A stretch of DNA of 64,000 nt from Helicobacter equorum (GTDB taxonomy: Bacteria; Campylobacterota; Campylobacteria; Campylobacterales; Helicobacteraceae), in the NCBI RefSeq assembly GCF_900198655.1, contig NZ_FZPO01000009.1, positions 33,367 to 97,366 of the forward strand, in the 5' to 3' direction. The position numbers and the translations under genes are program-made. Positions 53,491-62,912 of the stretch are shown here, piece after piece. A model generated the notes under the pieces. The model worked only from the letters and a program-made list of their open reading frames with translations, searched no databases and was not told the origin of the DNA. Numbering within the stretch: position 1 is the stretch's first letter; every line of letters starts with the position of its first letter.

Positions 53491-54420
53491 ATGAAAAACA
53501 TTGTATTGCTAGATTCACAAACATTGGGAGAATGTGATTTGAAGGTCTTTGAGCAGTTTGGTAATTTCACACATTATCCCACCACAAATCCGCAAGAAAT
53601 ACTACAACGCTGTCAAGATGCGCATATTATCCTTACAAACAAAGTTATTCTTAACGCTGACACATTGGCAAAATTGCCAAAACTAGAGCTTATTTGTATC
53701 ACTGCAACAGGGACAAATAATGTAGATCTTGAATACGCTAAACAAAGAGGAATTATCATCAAAAATGTCGCCGGGTATTCCACAAACGCAGTAGCACAAC
53801 ACACGCTTATGATGGCATTATATTTTTTAGGGAATCTAGGGTATTACGACAACTATTGCAAAAGTGGAGAATGGAGCACAAATGCCATTTTTACACATAT
53901 CAAAGATCCTATTAGGGAACTTGATGACCTCGAATGGGGCATAATAGGGCTAGGCACGATAGGACAGAGGGTAGCACAACTTGCGCAAAGCTTTGGAGCA
54001 AAAGTAAGCTATCACTCCACAAGTGGAAACAATAAAAATACACAATATCCACACAAAGATTTGGATTCACTTCTACGCACAAGTGATGTAATTTCTATCC
54101 ATGCCCCACTTAATCCACAAACAAATAATCTCTTAAATGCGAGTAATCTCACACTCCTTAAAGATCATACAATCTTGCTTAATGTGGGTCGTGGTGGGAT
54201 TGTGAATGAAGCCGATATTGCCCATATTTTAGAAACTAAGCCATTTTACTTTGGCGCTGATGTCTTGGTAAAAGAACCTATGGAATCTAATCATCCACTC
54301 CTAAATCCAAAAATTGCACACAAACTCCTTATTACACCACATTATGCGTGGGCATATGACAAAGCACGCACAAGGCTATTAGAGGGTGTTATCAAAAATA
54401 TTGCAGAGTTTGTAAAATAA
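53491..54420 (+). CDS. D-2-hydroxyacid dehydrogenase, NAD-dependent
   Basis: 309 residues. WGIIGLGTIGQRVAQLAQ near 148 is the NAD motif; the catalytic set is Arg in NVGRGGIVNE, Glu in the following loop and His in LLITPHYAWA near the end. The substrate could be glycerate, lactate or another hydroxyacid; sequence does not decide. AAGGAG precedes the ATG at 53491; a longer frame from 53452 is rejected. Confidence 0.92.
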   Translation: MKNIVLLDSQTLGECDLKVFEQFGNFTHYPTTNPQEILQRCQDAHIILTNKVILNADTLAKLPKLELICITATGTNNVDLEYAKQRGIIIKNVAGYSTNAVAQHTLMMALYFLGNLGYYDNYCKSGEWSTNAIFTHIKDPIRELDDLEWGIIGLGTIGQRVAQLAQSFGAKVSYHSTSGNNKNTQYPHKDLDSLLRTSDVISIHAPLNPQTNNLLNASNLTLLKDHTILLNVGRGGIVNEADIAHILETKPFYFGADVLVKEPMESNHPLLNPKIAHKLLITPHYAWAYDKARTRLLEGVIKNIAEFVK

Positions 54421-54507
54421 ATTTTTGTTCATGCTTTTGGAATCAAAGTATTTTTAGGATACAATCCCAAGCTTTTGGATCGCAATCTTACATTAAGGAG
54501 TGAATAA

Positions 54508-55794
54508 ATGATGAAAAAAACTTTGGTTTCCTTGGCAGTATGTGGAACATTAGGTAGCATAAGCGGGACAGAGATTATAGTTTCTCCCTTTGGGTATCTC
54601 ACAGGTATGTATCAATCAACGCCTACCGACAAATTTGCATTTCATGTGCGAAGTGGGGCGGATTTTAATATCAATAATAGTGGCTTTTCTTTTGGGCTTG
54701 GTGCTATTGGTTTATGGAATATTCCTCTAGATAGCAACCAACTTTCAAATAGTGTAGGGGATATTTCTGATGCCTATCTCCAATACAAACGCAGTGTCAA
54801 AACAAATGAAGGCAACACAAAAGAAACACTGCACGCATCTGTCGGGCGTTTTAATAGTGATTTTTTGCGATCTGATTGGTTAGCTGGAAATATACAAGGT
54901 ATTGGGGTACGCTATTCTGTCTCAAATCGTTTTGATCTATACGCAAGTTACTTTAACTCTTATCTCAACACTGGCTACAAACGAGGGCAAATCGGAACAA
55001 AATACGGAACTTCTATAGCTAATCTTACACCATTTAGCCCTAATACCAAAGATAGATATATTGGTGGTGAAGTGATTATGGCGGGGATAAGCTTCACAGA
55101 AAAACAAAAGTTTTTGTTTGATATTTTTGGGCTTGTGAATTCTTCTTTACCAAATACTCTCCCAGCAGTACCAAATACTAACAGAGGCTCATCACTACTT
55201 GGACAAGTTGGTGCAACCATTAGTTTTAATATTGCTACATCCAAAGAGGGTTTTCAAGCTAGAACAACCTTGCGTGGTTTAGCGCAATATGGCAATACAG
55301 ATAGACGAGATGCGCCAGATAGACTTGGACAAGATTTTAGCTTCCTTGCATGGGCAGATGAAAAACTCACAATCTATAATGATTTCTATATTGGTGCAGG
55401 CGCACATTATGTAGGCGGACGCGAAGGTATGGGAGGTATTTGGAGTATTACTGATGCGACTCGTTATTATGGTAATACAATGGGTCTAGCTAGCACCACT
55501 ATGGGCTATATTGCACCATACTTTTTCAATAATACAATAACTGCATATGTGTATGGTGGAATTGATTATAAACGCTTTGCATTGCATGCTTTGGCTTCAT
55601 TTATCGACTATCAAGAGTTTTCACTTATGGCACAATATAGATTCTGGGAGCAAAATGCTATGAGTTTAGAAGCTGGTGGAGGTTTTATCCACTATAAATT
55701 CGATGGGTATAGCACACAAACAACCATACCATACTATGCACTTATCCCAACAAGCCAAAATACTTTCAATGTTTTCGTGCGATTTAACTACTAA
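54508..55794 (+). CDS. Outer membrane beta-barrel protein (Helicobacter Hof-like family)
   Basis: 428 residues with a signal peptide (about 1-20) and alternating hydrophobic beta strands, ending in VFVRFNY with an aromatic C-terminus as in outer membrane barrels. Features of the Helicobacter Hof-like group are SDAYLQYKR, HASVGRFNSDFLRSDW and NIQGIGVRYS. It is probably a porin or substrate channel. AAGGAG precedes the ATG; 54511 is also possible. TACAAT at 54460-54465 may be its -10 box. Confidence 0.82.
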   Translation: MMKKTLVSLAVCGTLGSISGTEIIVSPFGYLTGMYQSTPTDKFAFHVRSGADFNINNSGFSFGLGAIGLWNIPLDSNQLSNSVGDISDAYLQYKRSVKTNEGNTKETLHASVGRFNSDFLRSDWLAGNIQGIGVRYSVSNRFDLYASYFNSYLNTGYKRGQIGTKYGTSIANLTPFSPNTKDRYIGGEVIMAGISFTEKQKFLFDIFGLVNSSLPNTLPAVPNTNRGSSLLGQVGATISFNIATSKEGFQARTTLRGLAQYGNTDRRDAPDRLGQDFSFLAWADEKLTIYNDFYIGAGAHYVGGREGMGGIWSITDATRYYGNTMGLASTTMGYIAPYFFNNTITAYVYGGIDYKRFALHALASFIDYQEFSLMAQYRFWEQNAMSLEAGGGFIHYKFDGYSTQTTIPYYALIPTSQNTFNVFVRFNY

Positions 55795-55804
55795 AGGGTA
55801 AGAC

Positions 55805-56392
55805 TTGGAAGAGATTATACAAGGTCTGCAAACTTGGGGTTATATGATCCTATTTTTATATAGCCTCGGTGGAGGCTATATGGGATTAGTCGCTGCAGCG
55901 ACTATGAGCACTCTCAATCAGCTAGATATCACGCTTTGTATTCTTATAGCATTTTTGGCAAATGTGCTTGGAAGTTCATTTCTCGCATATATTGCCAGAC
56001 ATTATAAAGCAGATATTCTGCCTATGTTTGCCAAATATTCGCGCCAAATTGCCCTCACACAACTTTGGATTCGCAAATATGGCAAAATCAGCATTTTTAT
56101 TGGTAAATATATTCAACTTATTCGCATTATAGTGCCTATTGCTGTGGGGATTAGTCGCTATAAATTTAGTCTTTTTTTGCTATACAATGCCATTGCATCG
56201 CTTGTTTGGGCAGTTTTGATAGGATGTATCACATTTTTTTCAAGTAATGCCGTGCTTACCTTGATGCAAAAACTCGATGTGCATCCATATATTTTGCCAG
56301 TTGTGCTTATATGTTGGGGGATATGCATTGCATTTTTGATACACAATGCCTCACGCAAGATTCACAAAAAACCCAAATCTACTCACGCGTAA
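55805..56392 (+). CDS. DedA-family membrane protein
   Basis: 195 residues with about five hydrophobic segments. [18 protein letters not shown] and [18 protein letters not shown] with the Arg of the membrane loop are DedA marks. DedA proteins help recycle undecaprenyl phosphate or keep membrane potential. The start is a TTG at 55805 with AAAGGG upstream. It overlaps the opposite-strand rlpA end by 14 bases. Confidence 0.86.
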   Translation: MEEIIQGLQTWGYMILFLYSLGGGYMGLVAAATMSTLNQLDITLCILIAFLANVLGSSFLAYIARHYKADILPMFAKYSRQIALTQLWIRKYGKISIFIGKYIQLIRIIVPIAVGISRYKFSLFLLYNAIASLVWAVLIGCITFFSSNAVLTLMQKLDVHPYILPVVLICWGICIAFLIHNASRKIHKKPKSTHA

Positions 56393-57341
56393 GAATCTTG
56401 TCACCAAAACCCTCTGTATTTTTCATAAAATCTCGTGCTTCTTGCTCGCTCTTAAATCCTTGCAAGAACACGCGATAGAGAATTTCATTGTTTGCATCGT
56501 ACATTTCTTTGATAATAGTCGTATATGGTGGATATTTGTCATATTGTTCTTTAGTTATACGCGCACCCTCTTGTTTTTTAAATACCCCTAACTGCAGAGT
56601 AAAATTCCCGCCTGCTATACTTTTTGGTGTCTCTCCAACATGAAATTCCTCTTGCAACACCTCATCATTATTTAGCTCATCTTTAGATTCTGTATGAATC
56701 ACACCCTTAAATCCAATCACTTCAAGGCGCACTTTTGCTGTGCCAACCTTTATCATATCAATATCTTTTGCAGCAGCATTACTTAGATCAATAATGCGCC
56801 CATCAACAAATGGTCCCCTATCATTAATACGAACAATGGTGCTTTTGCCATTCTCAAGGTTATAAACCTTTACCACCGTATTCATAGGAAATGTTTTGTG
56901 TGCTGCGGTGTGTGCATACATATTGTATGTTTCACCATTAGAGGTTTTTTTGGCGTGAAAATTAGGTCCATACCAACTTGCCAACCCATCAAAACGATCA
57001 CCAAGTTTCACTTCCTCGGGGTGATACCATTTACCAGCAATTTGATAGGGCTTCATGGTAGCATTTTGGATAGCCGGAGATTCTCGCATGGTGTTTCCAC
57101 CTATATTAGTATCTGCACCACTTTTAAACGCATCAAGATCATCGTAACTATCCGAAAAACTATGATATGTATTAGTATTGCCATGTTCAAAAGTGCGTTT
57201 TTGGGTATTTTTATAGCTACCCCAATCCTCGTATTCACCAAAAGAACCCTTACCACCATTATAAGCACTTGTGCTTGCACAACCACACAATACCCCTATA
57301 AGTCCGATACAAATATATGTGATGCATGTAGAATACACCAT
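56379..57341 (-). CDS. rlpA: RlpA-type lytic transglycosylase lipoprotein with SPOR domain
   Basis: 320 residues. A lipobox (GVLCGC, Cys at about 21) is followed by a double-psi barrel: [18 protein letters not shown] near 127, [12 protein letters not shown] and [17 protein letters not shown] (the active Asp). A SPOR domain at the C-terminus binds bare glycan strands at the septum ([18 protein letters not shown]). AAGGAG precedes the ATG. In a kdsC-lptC-rlpA order, as in H. pylori. Confidence 0.93.
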   Translation of the reverse strand: MVYSTCITYICIGLIGVLCGCASTSAYNGGKGSFGEYEDWGSYKNTQKRTFEHGNTNTYHSFSDSYDDLDAFKSGADTNIGGNTMRESPAIQNATMKPYQIAGKWYHPEEVKLGDRFDGLASWYGPNFHAKKTSNGETYNMYAHTAAHKTFPMNTVVKVYNLENGKSTIVRINDRGPFVDGRIIDLSNAAAKDIDMIKVGTAKVRLEVIGFKGVIHTESKDELNNDEVLQEEFHVGETPKSIAGGNFTLQLGVFKKQEGARITKEQYDKYPPYTTIIKEMYDANNEILYRVFLQGFKSEQEARDFMKNTEGFGDKILTRE

Positions 57342-57347
57342 TGCTCC

Positions 57348-57905
57348 TTATTGTTTTGGGTTTCCTGTTAGCTGAATGAAACCATCAAGATTTTCGCCCT
57401 GCAAATATTCTTTGTTTTGATCAAAATGGATATTTAATCCTTGCAAATCCGTCTCATCTTGTATCAAAGAAAACTGCCCCTCGCCATCAAAGATTCGCAT
57501 CTGATAATCATACACACCTTTTTGACTCCATAACACAAGTCCATCCTCTCGAATAAAGCGAATGCTTTGTGGTGCATAATATTTATCTTTGATAGCTTTT
57601 AGATATGGTGCATAATATTCCTCTTTTCGTCCTTGAGAATCTAGCTGATAGGCAAACACTTCATAACCCTCATCGTATGTGTTATAGCGCAAGATTCTTG
57701 AACCATTTGCAACAAGTGAAAGCGGCTCGATGGTGAGCAAAAAAAACTCAAAATCCCCAATCTCGATGCTTGGAATGTTGGTCCCAATGTCCTTATATGC
57801 GCTCTCATCTTGCTCAAAAAACAAAATACTGCCCACACTTAAGAGCAATAAACCAATAAAAAAAGCATAAATACTAAAGGAAATATTTTTGAAGCTCATT
57901 GCCAT
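57348..57905 (-). CDS. lptC: LPS export system protein LptC
   Basis: 185 residues with an N-terminal anchor (about residues 9-28) and a beta-rich periplasmic domain (IPSIEIGDFEFFLLTIEPLS; LVLWSQKGVYDYQMRIFDGEG; GLNIHFDQNKEYLQGENLDG). It passes LPS from LptBFG to LptA. It overlaps the end of kdsC by 32 bases; the second Met (57899) is also possible. Assignment rests on pattern and the kdsC neighbour. Confidence 0.8.
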   Translation of the reverse strand: MAMSFKNISFSIYAFFIGLLLLSVGSILFFEQDESAYKDIGTNIPSIEIGDFEFFLLTIEPLSLVANGSRILRYNTYDEGYEVFAYQLDSQGRKEEYYAPYLKAIKDKYYAPQSIRFIREDGLVLWSQKGVYDYQMRIFDGEGQFSLIQDETDLQGLNIHFDQNKEYLQGENLDGFIQLTGNPKQ

Positions 57906-58422
57906 ATTCTTTGCATGTAATATCTCTAATTTCTTTTTCTACTTTAAACTTAGATTCTTTAGCAAGAATATCCTCTATCATCTCGCGCACTGCACCCTTG
58001 CCACCTTTTTTTTTCAAGACATTTCTTGCAACTGCTTTAATTTCCTTAGCACTATCTTTAGGTGCATAGCTTTGCTTGATACGCACAAACATTGGCAGGT
58101 CATTCAAATCATCTCCTATACACGCTACTTCATCATTTGCAAGATTAAGCTTTACCAAAAGCTCTTGCACCACCGCACCCTTATCACTCACACCCATATA
58201 CACAAACTCAACGCCAAGCTCTTTGGCTCTTCTTTCCACGATAGAAGACTCACGACCGGTGATAATGGCACTTTTGCGTCCTAATTGCTTATTCCACACG
58301 CTTAAAGCCAAGCCATCTTTGGTATTAAAGCTCTTTAACTCCTCGCCATTTTGTGTGTAAGTTACTTCGCCCGTTGTCAAAGTGCCATCCACATCAAGGA
58401 GCAAAAGCTGAATGTTTTTCAT
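57874..58422 (-). CDS. kdsC: 3-deoxy-D-manno-octulosonate 8-phosphate phosphatase KdsC
   Basis: 182 residues, HAD phosphatase. LLLLDVDGTLTTGEVTY near 6 is motif I, SAIITGRESSIVERRAKELG motif II with Ser/Thr, and CIGDDLNDLPMF motif IV. It makes KDO for LPS. The ATG overlaps the hisB stop by 4 bases (ATGA). It is the first LPS gene of the kdsC-lptC pair. Confidence 0.93.
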   Translation of the reverse strand: MKNIQLLLLDVDGTLTTGEVTYTQNGEELKSFNTKDGLALSVWNKQLGRKSAIITGRESSIVERRAKELGVEFVYMGVSDKGAVVQELLVKLNLANDEVACIGDDLNDLPMFVRIKQSYAPKDSAKEIKAVARNVLKKKGGKGAVREMIEDILAKESKFKVEKEIRDITCKEYGNELQKYFL

Positions 58423-59006
58423 AATACACCTTTGGTGCTTGGTGTAGAGATTCTAGCGTTTGGCGTGAGTGCGCGACGCAAACTCACACCAAACGCTTTA
58501 AACATCGCTTCTGTAATATGGTGCAAATTCTTGCCACGCTCACACACAATATGCGCACTTATATTAGCATTAAAGCACACTGCACGAAAGAATTCTTCCA
58601 CAAGTTCCACATCAAAGCTACCAATTTTCCCCCTATAATGCTCCCCTACTTCAAAAACCAAAAAAGCGCGATGTGAAAGATCTATATCACAAGCAACACA
58701 CGCCTCATCCATCACTACACGCGTATTACCAAATCTCTCTACACCATTTAGTGGATACAGCATATACTTTAGCGCCTCGCCTAACGCTATGCCACAATCT
58801 TCTACGCTATGATGATCATCAATATGCGTATCGCCCTGGCATGTAAGAGTAAGATCTATAAGGCTATGCTTACTAAAAGCCTCTAGCATATGGTTAAAAA
58901 AACCTACGCCACTCTCAATCTTTGATACACCATTCCCATAAAGCACTGCCTCTAAACTAATATCCGTCTCTTTTGTTTTACGTGTATGTGCTATGTGGTC
59001 TTTCAT
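58419..59006 (-). CDS. hisB: Imidazoleglycerol-phosphate dehydratase HisB
   Basis: 195 residues, monofunctional. GVGFFNHMLEAFSKHSLIDL near 33, DTHIDDHHSVEDCGIALGEAL near 60 (metal-binding His) and DLSHRAFLVFEV further on are diagnostic. It is the sixth step of histidine synthesis. AAAGGTAG precedes the ATG. It is coupled to kdsC, with no other his gene near it. Confidence 0.95.
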   Translation of the reverse strand: MKDHIAHTRKTKETDISLEAVLYGNGVSKIESGVGFFNHMLEAFSKHSLIDLTLTCQGDTHIDDHHSVEDCGIALGEALKYMLYPLNGVERFGNTRVVMDEACVACDIDLSHRAFLVFEVGEHYRGKIGSFDVELVEEFFRAVCFNANISAHIVCERGKNLHHITEAMFKAFGVSLRRALTPNARISTPSTKGVL

Positions 59007-59141
59007 AAAGCTACCTTTGTAAAGAATCTAAAATGCCACCATTTTACCAAAATATTCACGCTCCACGCAAAAAATAGCCAAAAATTATCTCTTTAAGGCA
59101 AAGTTTATTACAATGTCTACATCACTTACCAAGGGGCAATC

Positions 59142-60410
59142 ATGAATGATTTGCAATTTCTCGCACCATTTTTTACACACAAGAGGGTATTGATCCTTAT
59201 AAGTGCGTCTGTGTCGTTGTATAAAATGCTAGATGTTATAAGCACACTCACCAAATTTGGCGCACACGTTAAGGTGGTGATGAGCAAAGAAAGCACTACT
59301 TTTATCAATCCTATTCTTTTTGAAGCGCTTAGCAAAAATGTTGTTTTACACCAAGATTCACAAAATTGGACGCATACAGATGCACCAAACCACACTAGTT
59401 ATGCCAGATGGGCAGAAGTCGTGCTTATCGCCCCAGCCACCGCAAATACTATAGCCAAACTCGCATGTGGTATGGCTGATAATATCATTTTGTGCACTGC
59501 ACTTGCTTCTAATGCACCAAAACTTATTGCTCCAGCGATGAATACAAATATGCTCAATGCTCCGCAAACGCGAGAAAATCTTGCAAAACTCCAAACATTG
59601 GGATTTAACATTATCGAACCTAGAGATTCTCTCCTAGCGTGTGGGGAATATGGTAAGGGAGCGTTAGCTAAGCATAATGATATAATCTTTGCTCTAGTCC
59701 AACTTTTTGTAGAAATGGGAATGTTTCATAATACGGGGTTTTGGCATGGCAAAGAAGTTATCATCACGGGGGGAGGTAGCAAAGAAAATATCGATAGTGT
59801 GCGTGTATTAAGCAACCTATCAAGTGGCAAGCAAGCCTATTTTCTCGCTCTAGCACTATATGTTTTGGGTGCAAAAGTATTTTTGATAAGCTCAAATGTG
59901 CCCACCATACTTCCGCAAGACTTGCATTTTATCGAAGTCTCAAATTCACTCCAGTATTATCAAGCCATCATAGAATCTAAAAAAATGTGCAAGGATAAAC
60001 CTATCTTATTTATGGCAGCAGCAATAGCAGACTTCATACCAGAAGTGGTAAGCCAAACCAAAATCAAAAAAGATTCACTAACAAAACTTCAACTCACATT
60101 AGAAAAAAATATGGACATCTTAAGCAAACTTCCTGCCAGTGAGTTTATCAAGGTTGGATTCAAGGCTGAAGATGATTATCAAAACGCACTACAAAATGCC
60201 AAAGAAATGCTACACAAAAAAGAGTGTAAAGTGGTATGCCTCAATGTCTTAGATTCGCTAAAAAACGCTTTTGGCACGGATACCAATCAAATGACACTCA
60301 TTAGTGCTGACGCAACGCAAGAAACGCCACTTCTTGATAAATTTAGCTTAAGTTTTGAAATCGTTGCTTTCACACAGCAAGTCCTTCTTAACGATGATCA
60401 CACGCATTAA
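59142..60410 (+). CDS. coaBC: Coenzyme A biosynthesis bifunctional protein CoaBC
   Basis: 422 residues. The CoaC half has ISASVSLYKMLDVIS at the start, IAPATANTIAKLACGMADN and IAPAMNTNMLNAP, with LLACGEYGKGAL holding the Cys. The CoaB half has VIITGGGSKENIDSVRVLSNLSSGKQ near 207 (key: GGG, NLSSGK) and MAAAIADFIPE. It makes 4'-phosphopantetheine from 4'-phosphopantothenate. AAGGGG precedes the ATG. The next gene overlaps it by 17 bases. Confidence 0.94.
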   Translation: MNDLQFLAPFFTHKRVLILISASVSLYKMLDVISTLTKFGAHVKVVMSKESTTFINPILFEALSKNVVLHQDSQNWTHTDAPNHTSYARWAEVVLIAPATANTIAKLACGMADNIILCTALASNAPKLIAPAMNTNMLNAPQTRENLAKLQTLGFNIIEPRDSLLACGEYGKGALAKHNDIIFALVQLFVEMGMFHNTGFWHGKEVIITGGGSKENIDSVRVLSNLSSGKQAYFLALALYVLGAKVFLISSNVPTILPQDLHFIEVSNSLQYYQAIIESKKMCKDKPILFMAAAIADFIPEVVSQTKIKKDSLTKLQLTLEKNMDILSKLPASEFIKVGFKAEDDYQNALQNAKEMLHKKECKVVCLNVLDSLKNAFGTDTNQMTLISADATQETPLLDKFSLSFEIVAFTQQVLLNDDHTH

Positions 60411-61140
60411 TGCCCTACAAAAGCTTCTTTTGGATTCAGATTCTAAAGCCTTGCGCTTTAATGCGAATCTCCCAGTATCACTCAAAGTTTTACAAAAACT
60501 TGATATGAGCACATATCTCTTGCAGGTAGGCACGAAAACACTTAAAACAACAAGCTACAAACCTCTGCATATAGGGCAAAAATATTGGGCACAAATGACA
60601 AACACAAAAGATGGAAATATCGTGCTAAATAATCTTATAGAGCGACCTAAAGTGCTAGATTTTATCGCACAAAGCCCACTAAAATTCTCTCCAGATACAC
60701 TTCAAGAAGCACTAAAAGATTTGTATGGAGAATTCCCCAAAGAAATGGCGCAATTTAGTGCAGAGCAAATGGCACAAGCAAAGGATAAATCAGAGTTTGA
60801 ATATTTTGGTTTTGTGCTTATGGGACTAAAGCATGGGGTGTTAAACCTGTGTGTCTCTGATGGAAACTCACAAGCTGGGCTTTTACAACTTACAGGAAAT
60901 AAACATCAAATCACCTTTTGTGCGATTATGCCAAATTTGGGGATTATCAAAGGGACAATCACACTACGAGATGACACATTACATCTTGCACTTACGACAA
61001 ATTTTGAAAATACCCTCAAGCTTTTGCAATCTTATGCGCACAAGCTTGAAGGCTTTCAATCTATAAACTTCGAAAAAGTCGCACAACTCCAACCACTTTT
61101 TACGCAAAATACAGAATATTTGCTCAATATCACAGGTTAA
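60394..61140 (+). CDS. Conserved Helicobacter protein of unknown function, coupled to coaBC
   Basis: 248 residues. No domain I can name. It looks cytoplasmic, mixed alpha/beta, with no signal or membrane segments; the start is MITRINALQKLLLDSDSKAL. I use the ATG at 60394, which overlaps the end of coaBC by 17 bases; a longer frame from 60355 has a coding start deep in coaBC. In H. pylori a protein of unknown role also follows coaBC. The C-terminal half has beta-strand periodicity (LQLTGNKHQITFCAIM...GTITLRDDTLHLAL), and a similarity to flagellar hook-length or chemotaxis proteins cannot be excluded. Confidence 0.75.
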   Translation: MITRINALQKLLLDSDSKALRFNANLPVSLKVLQKLDMSTYLLQVGTKTLKTTSYKPLHIGQKYWAQMTNTKDGNIVLNNLIERPKVLDFIAQSPLKFSPDTLQEALKDLYGEFPKEMAQFSAEQMAQAKDKSEFEYFGFVLMGLKHGVLNLCVSDGNSQAGLLQLTGNKHQITFCAIMPNLGIIKGTITLRDDTLHLALTTNFENTLKLLQSYAHKLEGFQSINFEKVAQLQPLFTQNTEYLLNITG

Positions 61141-61178
61141 GATTCTAAACCCCATAGAGTCTTTAAAAACACTCAATC

Positions 61179-61907
61179 CTAACTTTTGTATCTAAAGAGA
61201 ACAGTATTATGTAATTTGGCATAGAAACTATAATTACGAGACACCAAGAATACATAGATAGGATGATTCAAAAATTGTGAGATGTCGCCACAATAAACTT
61301 CTACCAAGATGATTCTAGGCACATACTTTTGCCAATTGTTAGATTGCAAAACTTCCAAATCAAGAGCCTCACAATCAATGCTCAAAATATCAATACGGGT
61401 ATTTGATGGCAAGTGCAAATCTAAAATTTCACTAAGTTTTCTAACACAAATAGGAACTCTTGCCTTAATAAAATACAAAGGATTTTTCTCATAAGATGCT
61501 GAAAGCTCCTCGGAAAAACCATTCAAAGCAGGTTCATTAAAAATATGATATATTAATTCCCCCCCCCCCGAAGCTACACCGCATTCAATATTAATATCTC
61601 TGGGACGAAAACGATTAAAAAGCTTCATTGAACCTGGCATTGCATCAATATTAATACCTCTCCATCCCCGCTTATACAACAAATACGTATTTGAAAATCT
61701 AAATGGATGGTGTGCCCCTACATCAACATAAAAGCCATCTTTCTGATCCCCAAAAATTCGCGACAATAATAAATCTTCACCCTCTTGTGAATAACACTTC
61801 GTAGCAAACCTTGTAATATACAAATTCTTGAAACTAATCAAGGTATCGTATAATGCCTTGGGTAACAAAAACGACAACAGAGATTTTGCTAAACCTTTCA
61901 TATGCAT
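61179..61907 (-). CDS. FkbM-family methyltransferase with a G11 tract (phase-variable)
   Basis: 242 residues, SAM-dependent methyltransferase. The SAM motif FYVDVGAHHPFRFSNTY near 58, GINIDAMPGSMKLFNRFRP near 83, and LSIDCEALDLEVLQS near 174 are FkbM marks. Such enzymes O-methylate sugars in capsule, LPS or flagellar glycans of Campylobacter and Helicobacter. The 11-G run at codons 113-116 (ASGGGE) is in frame here, so the gene is ON. GGAG precedes the ATG at 61907. It stands alone between the coaBC partner and fabI. Confidence 0.87.
   Translation of the reverse strand: MHMKGLAKSLLSFLLPKALYDTLISFKNLYITRFATKCYSQEGEDLLLSRIFGDQKDGFYVDVGAHHPFRFSNTYLLYKRGWRGINIDAMPGSMKLFNRFRPRDINIECGVASGGGELIYHIFNEPALNGFSEELSASYEKNPLYFIKARVPICVRKLSEILDLHLPSNTRIDILSIDCEALDLEVLQSNNWQKYVPRIILVEVYCGDISQFLNHPIYVFLVSRNYSFYAKLHNTVLFRYKS
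61559..61569. repeat. Homopolymer C11 (G11 on the coding strand) inside the FkbM gene
   Basis: Eleven C in a row on the plus strand, reading as eleven G in the coding strand of the minus-strand methyltransferase at codons 113-116. The length is typical of contingency loci that slip in replication. It is the only G/C run longer than seven in the window. Confidence 0.97.
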
Positions 61908-62024
61908 TGTTCTCCAGAAAAATCTACCCTACAATATCTACATAATACAACCGAGAACATCAGTGTATTTCCTAAAATTTTACCCTAAATAAACTTGCAA
62001 GTCTTTTAAATAGCCTCTGTTTAA

Positions 62025-62911
<887 letters not shown>

Positions 62912-62912
<1 letters not shown>

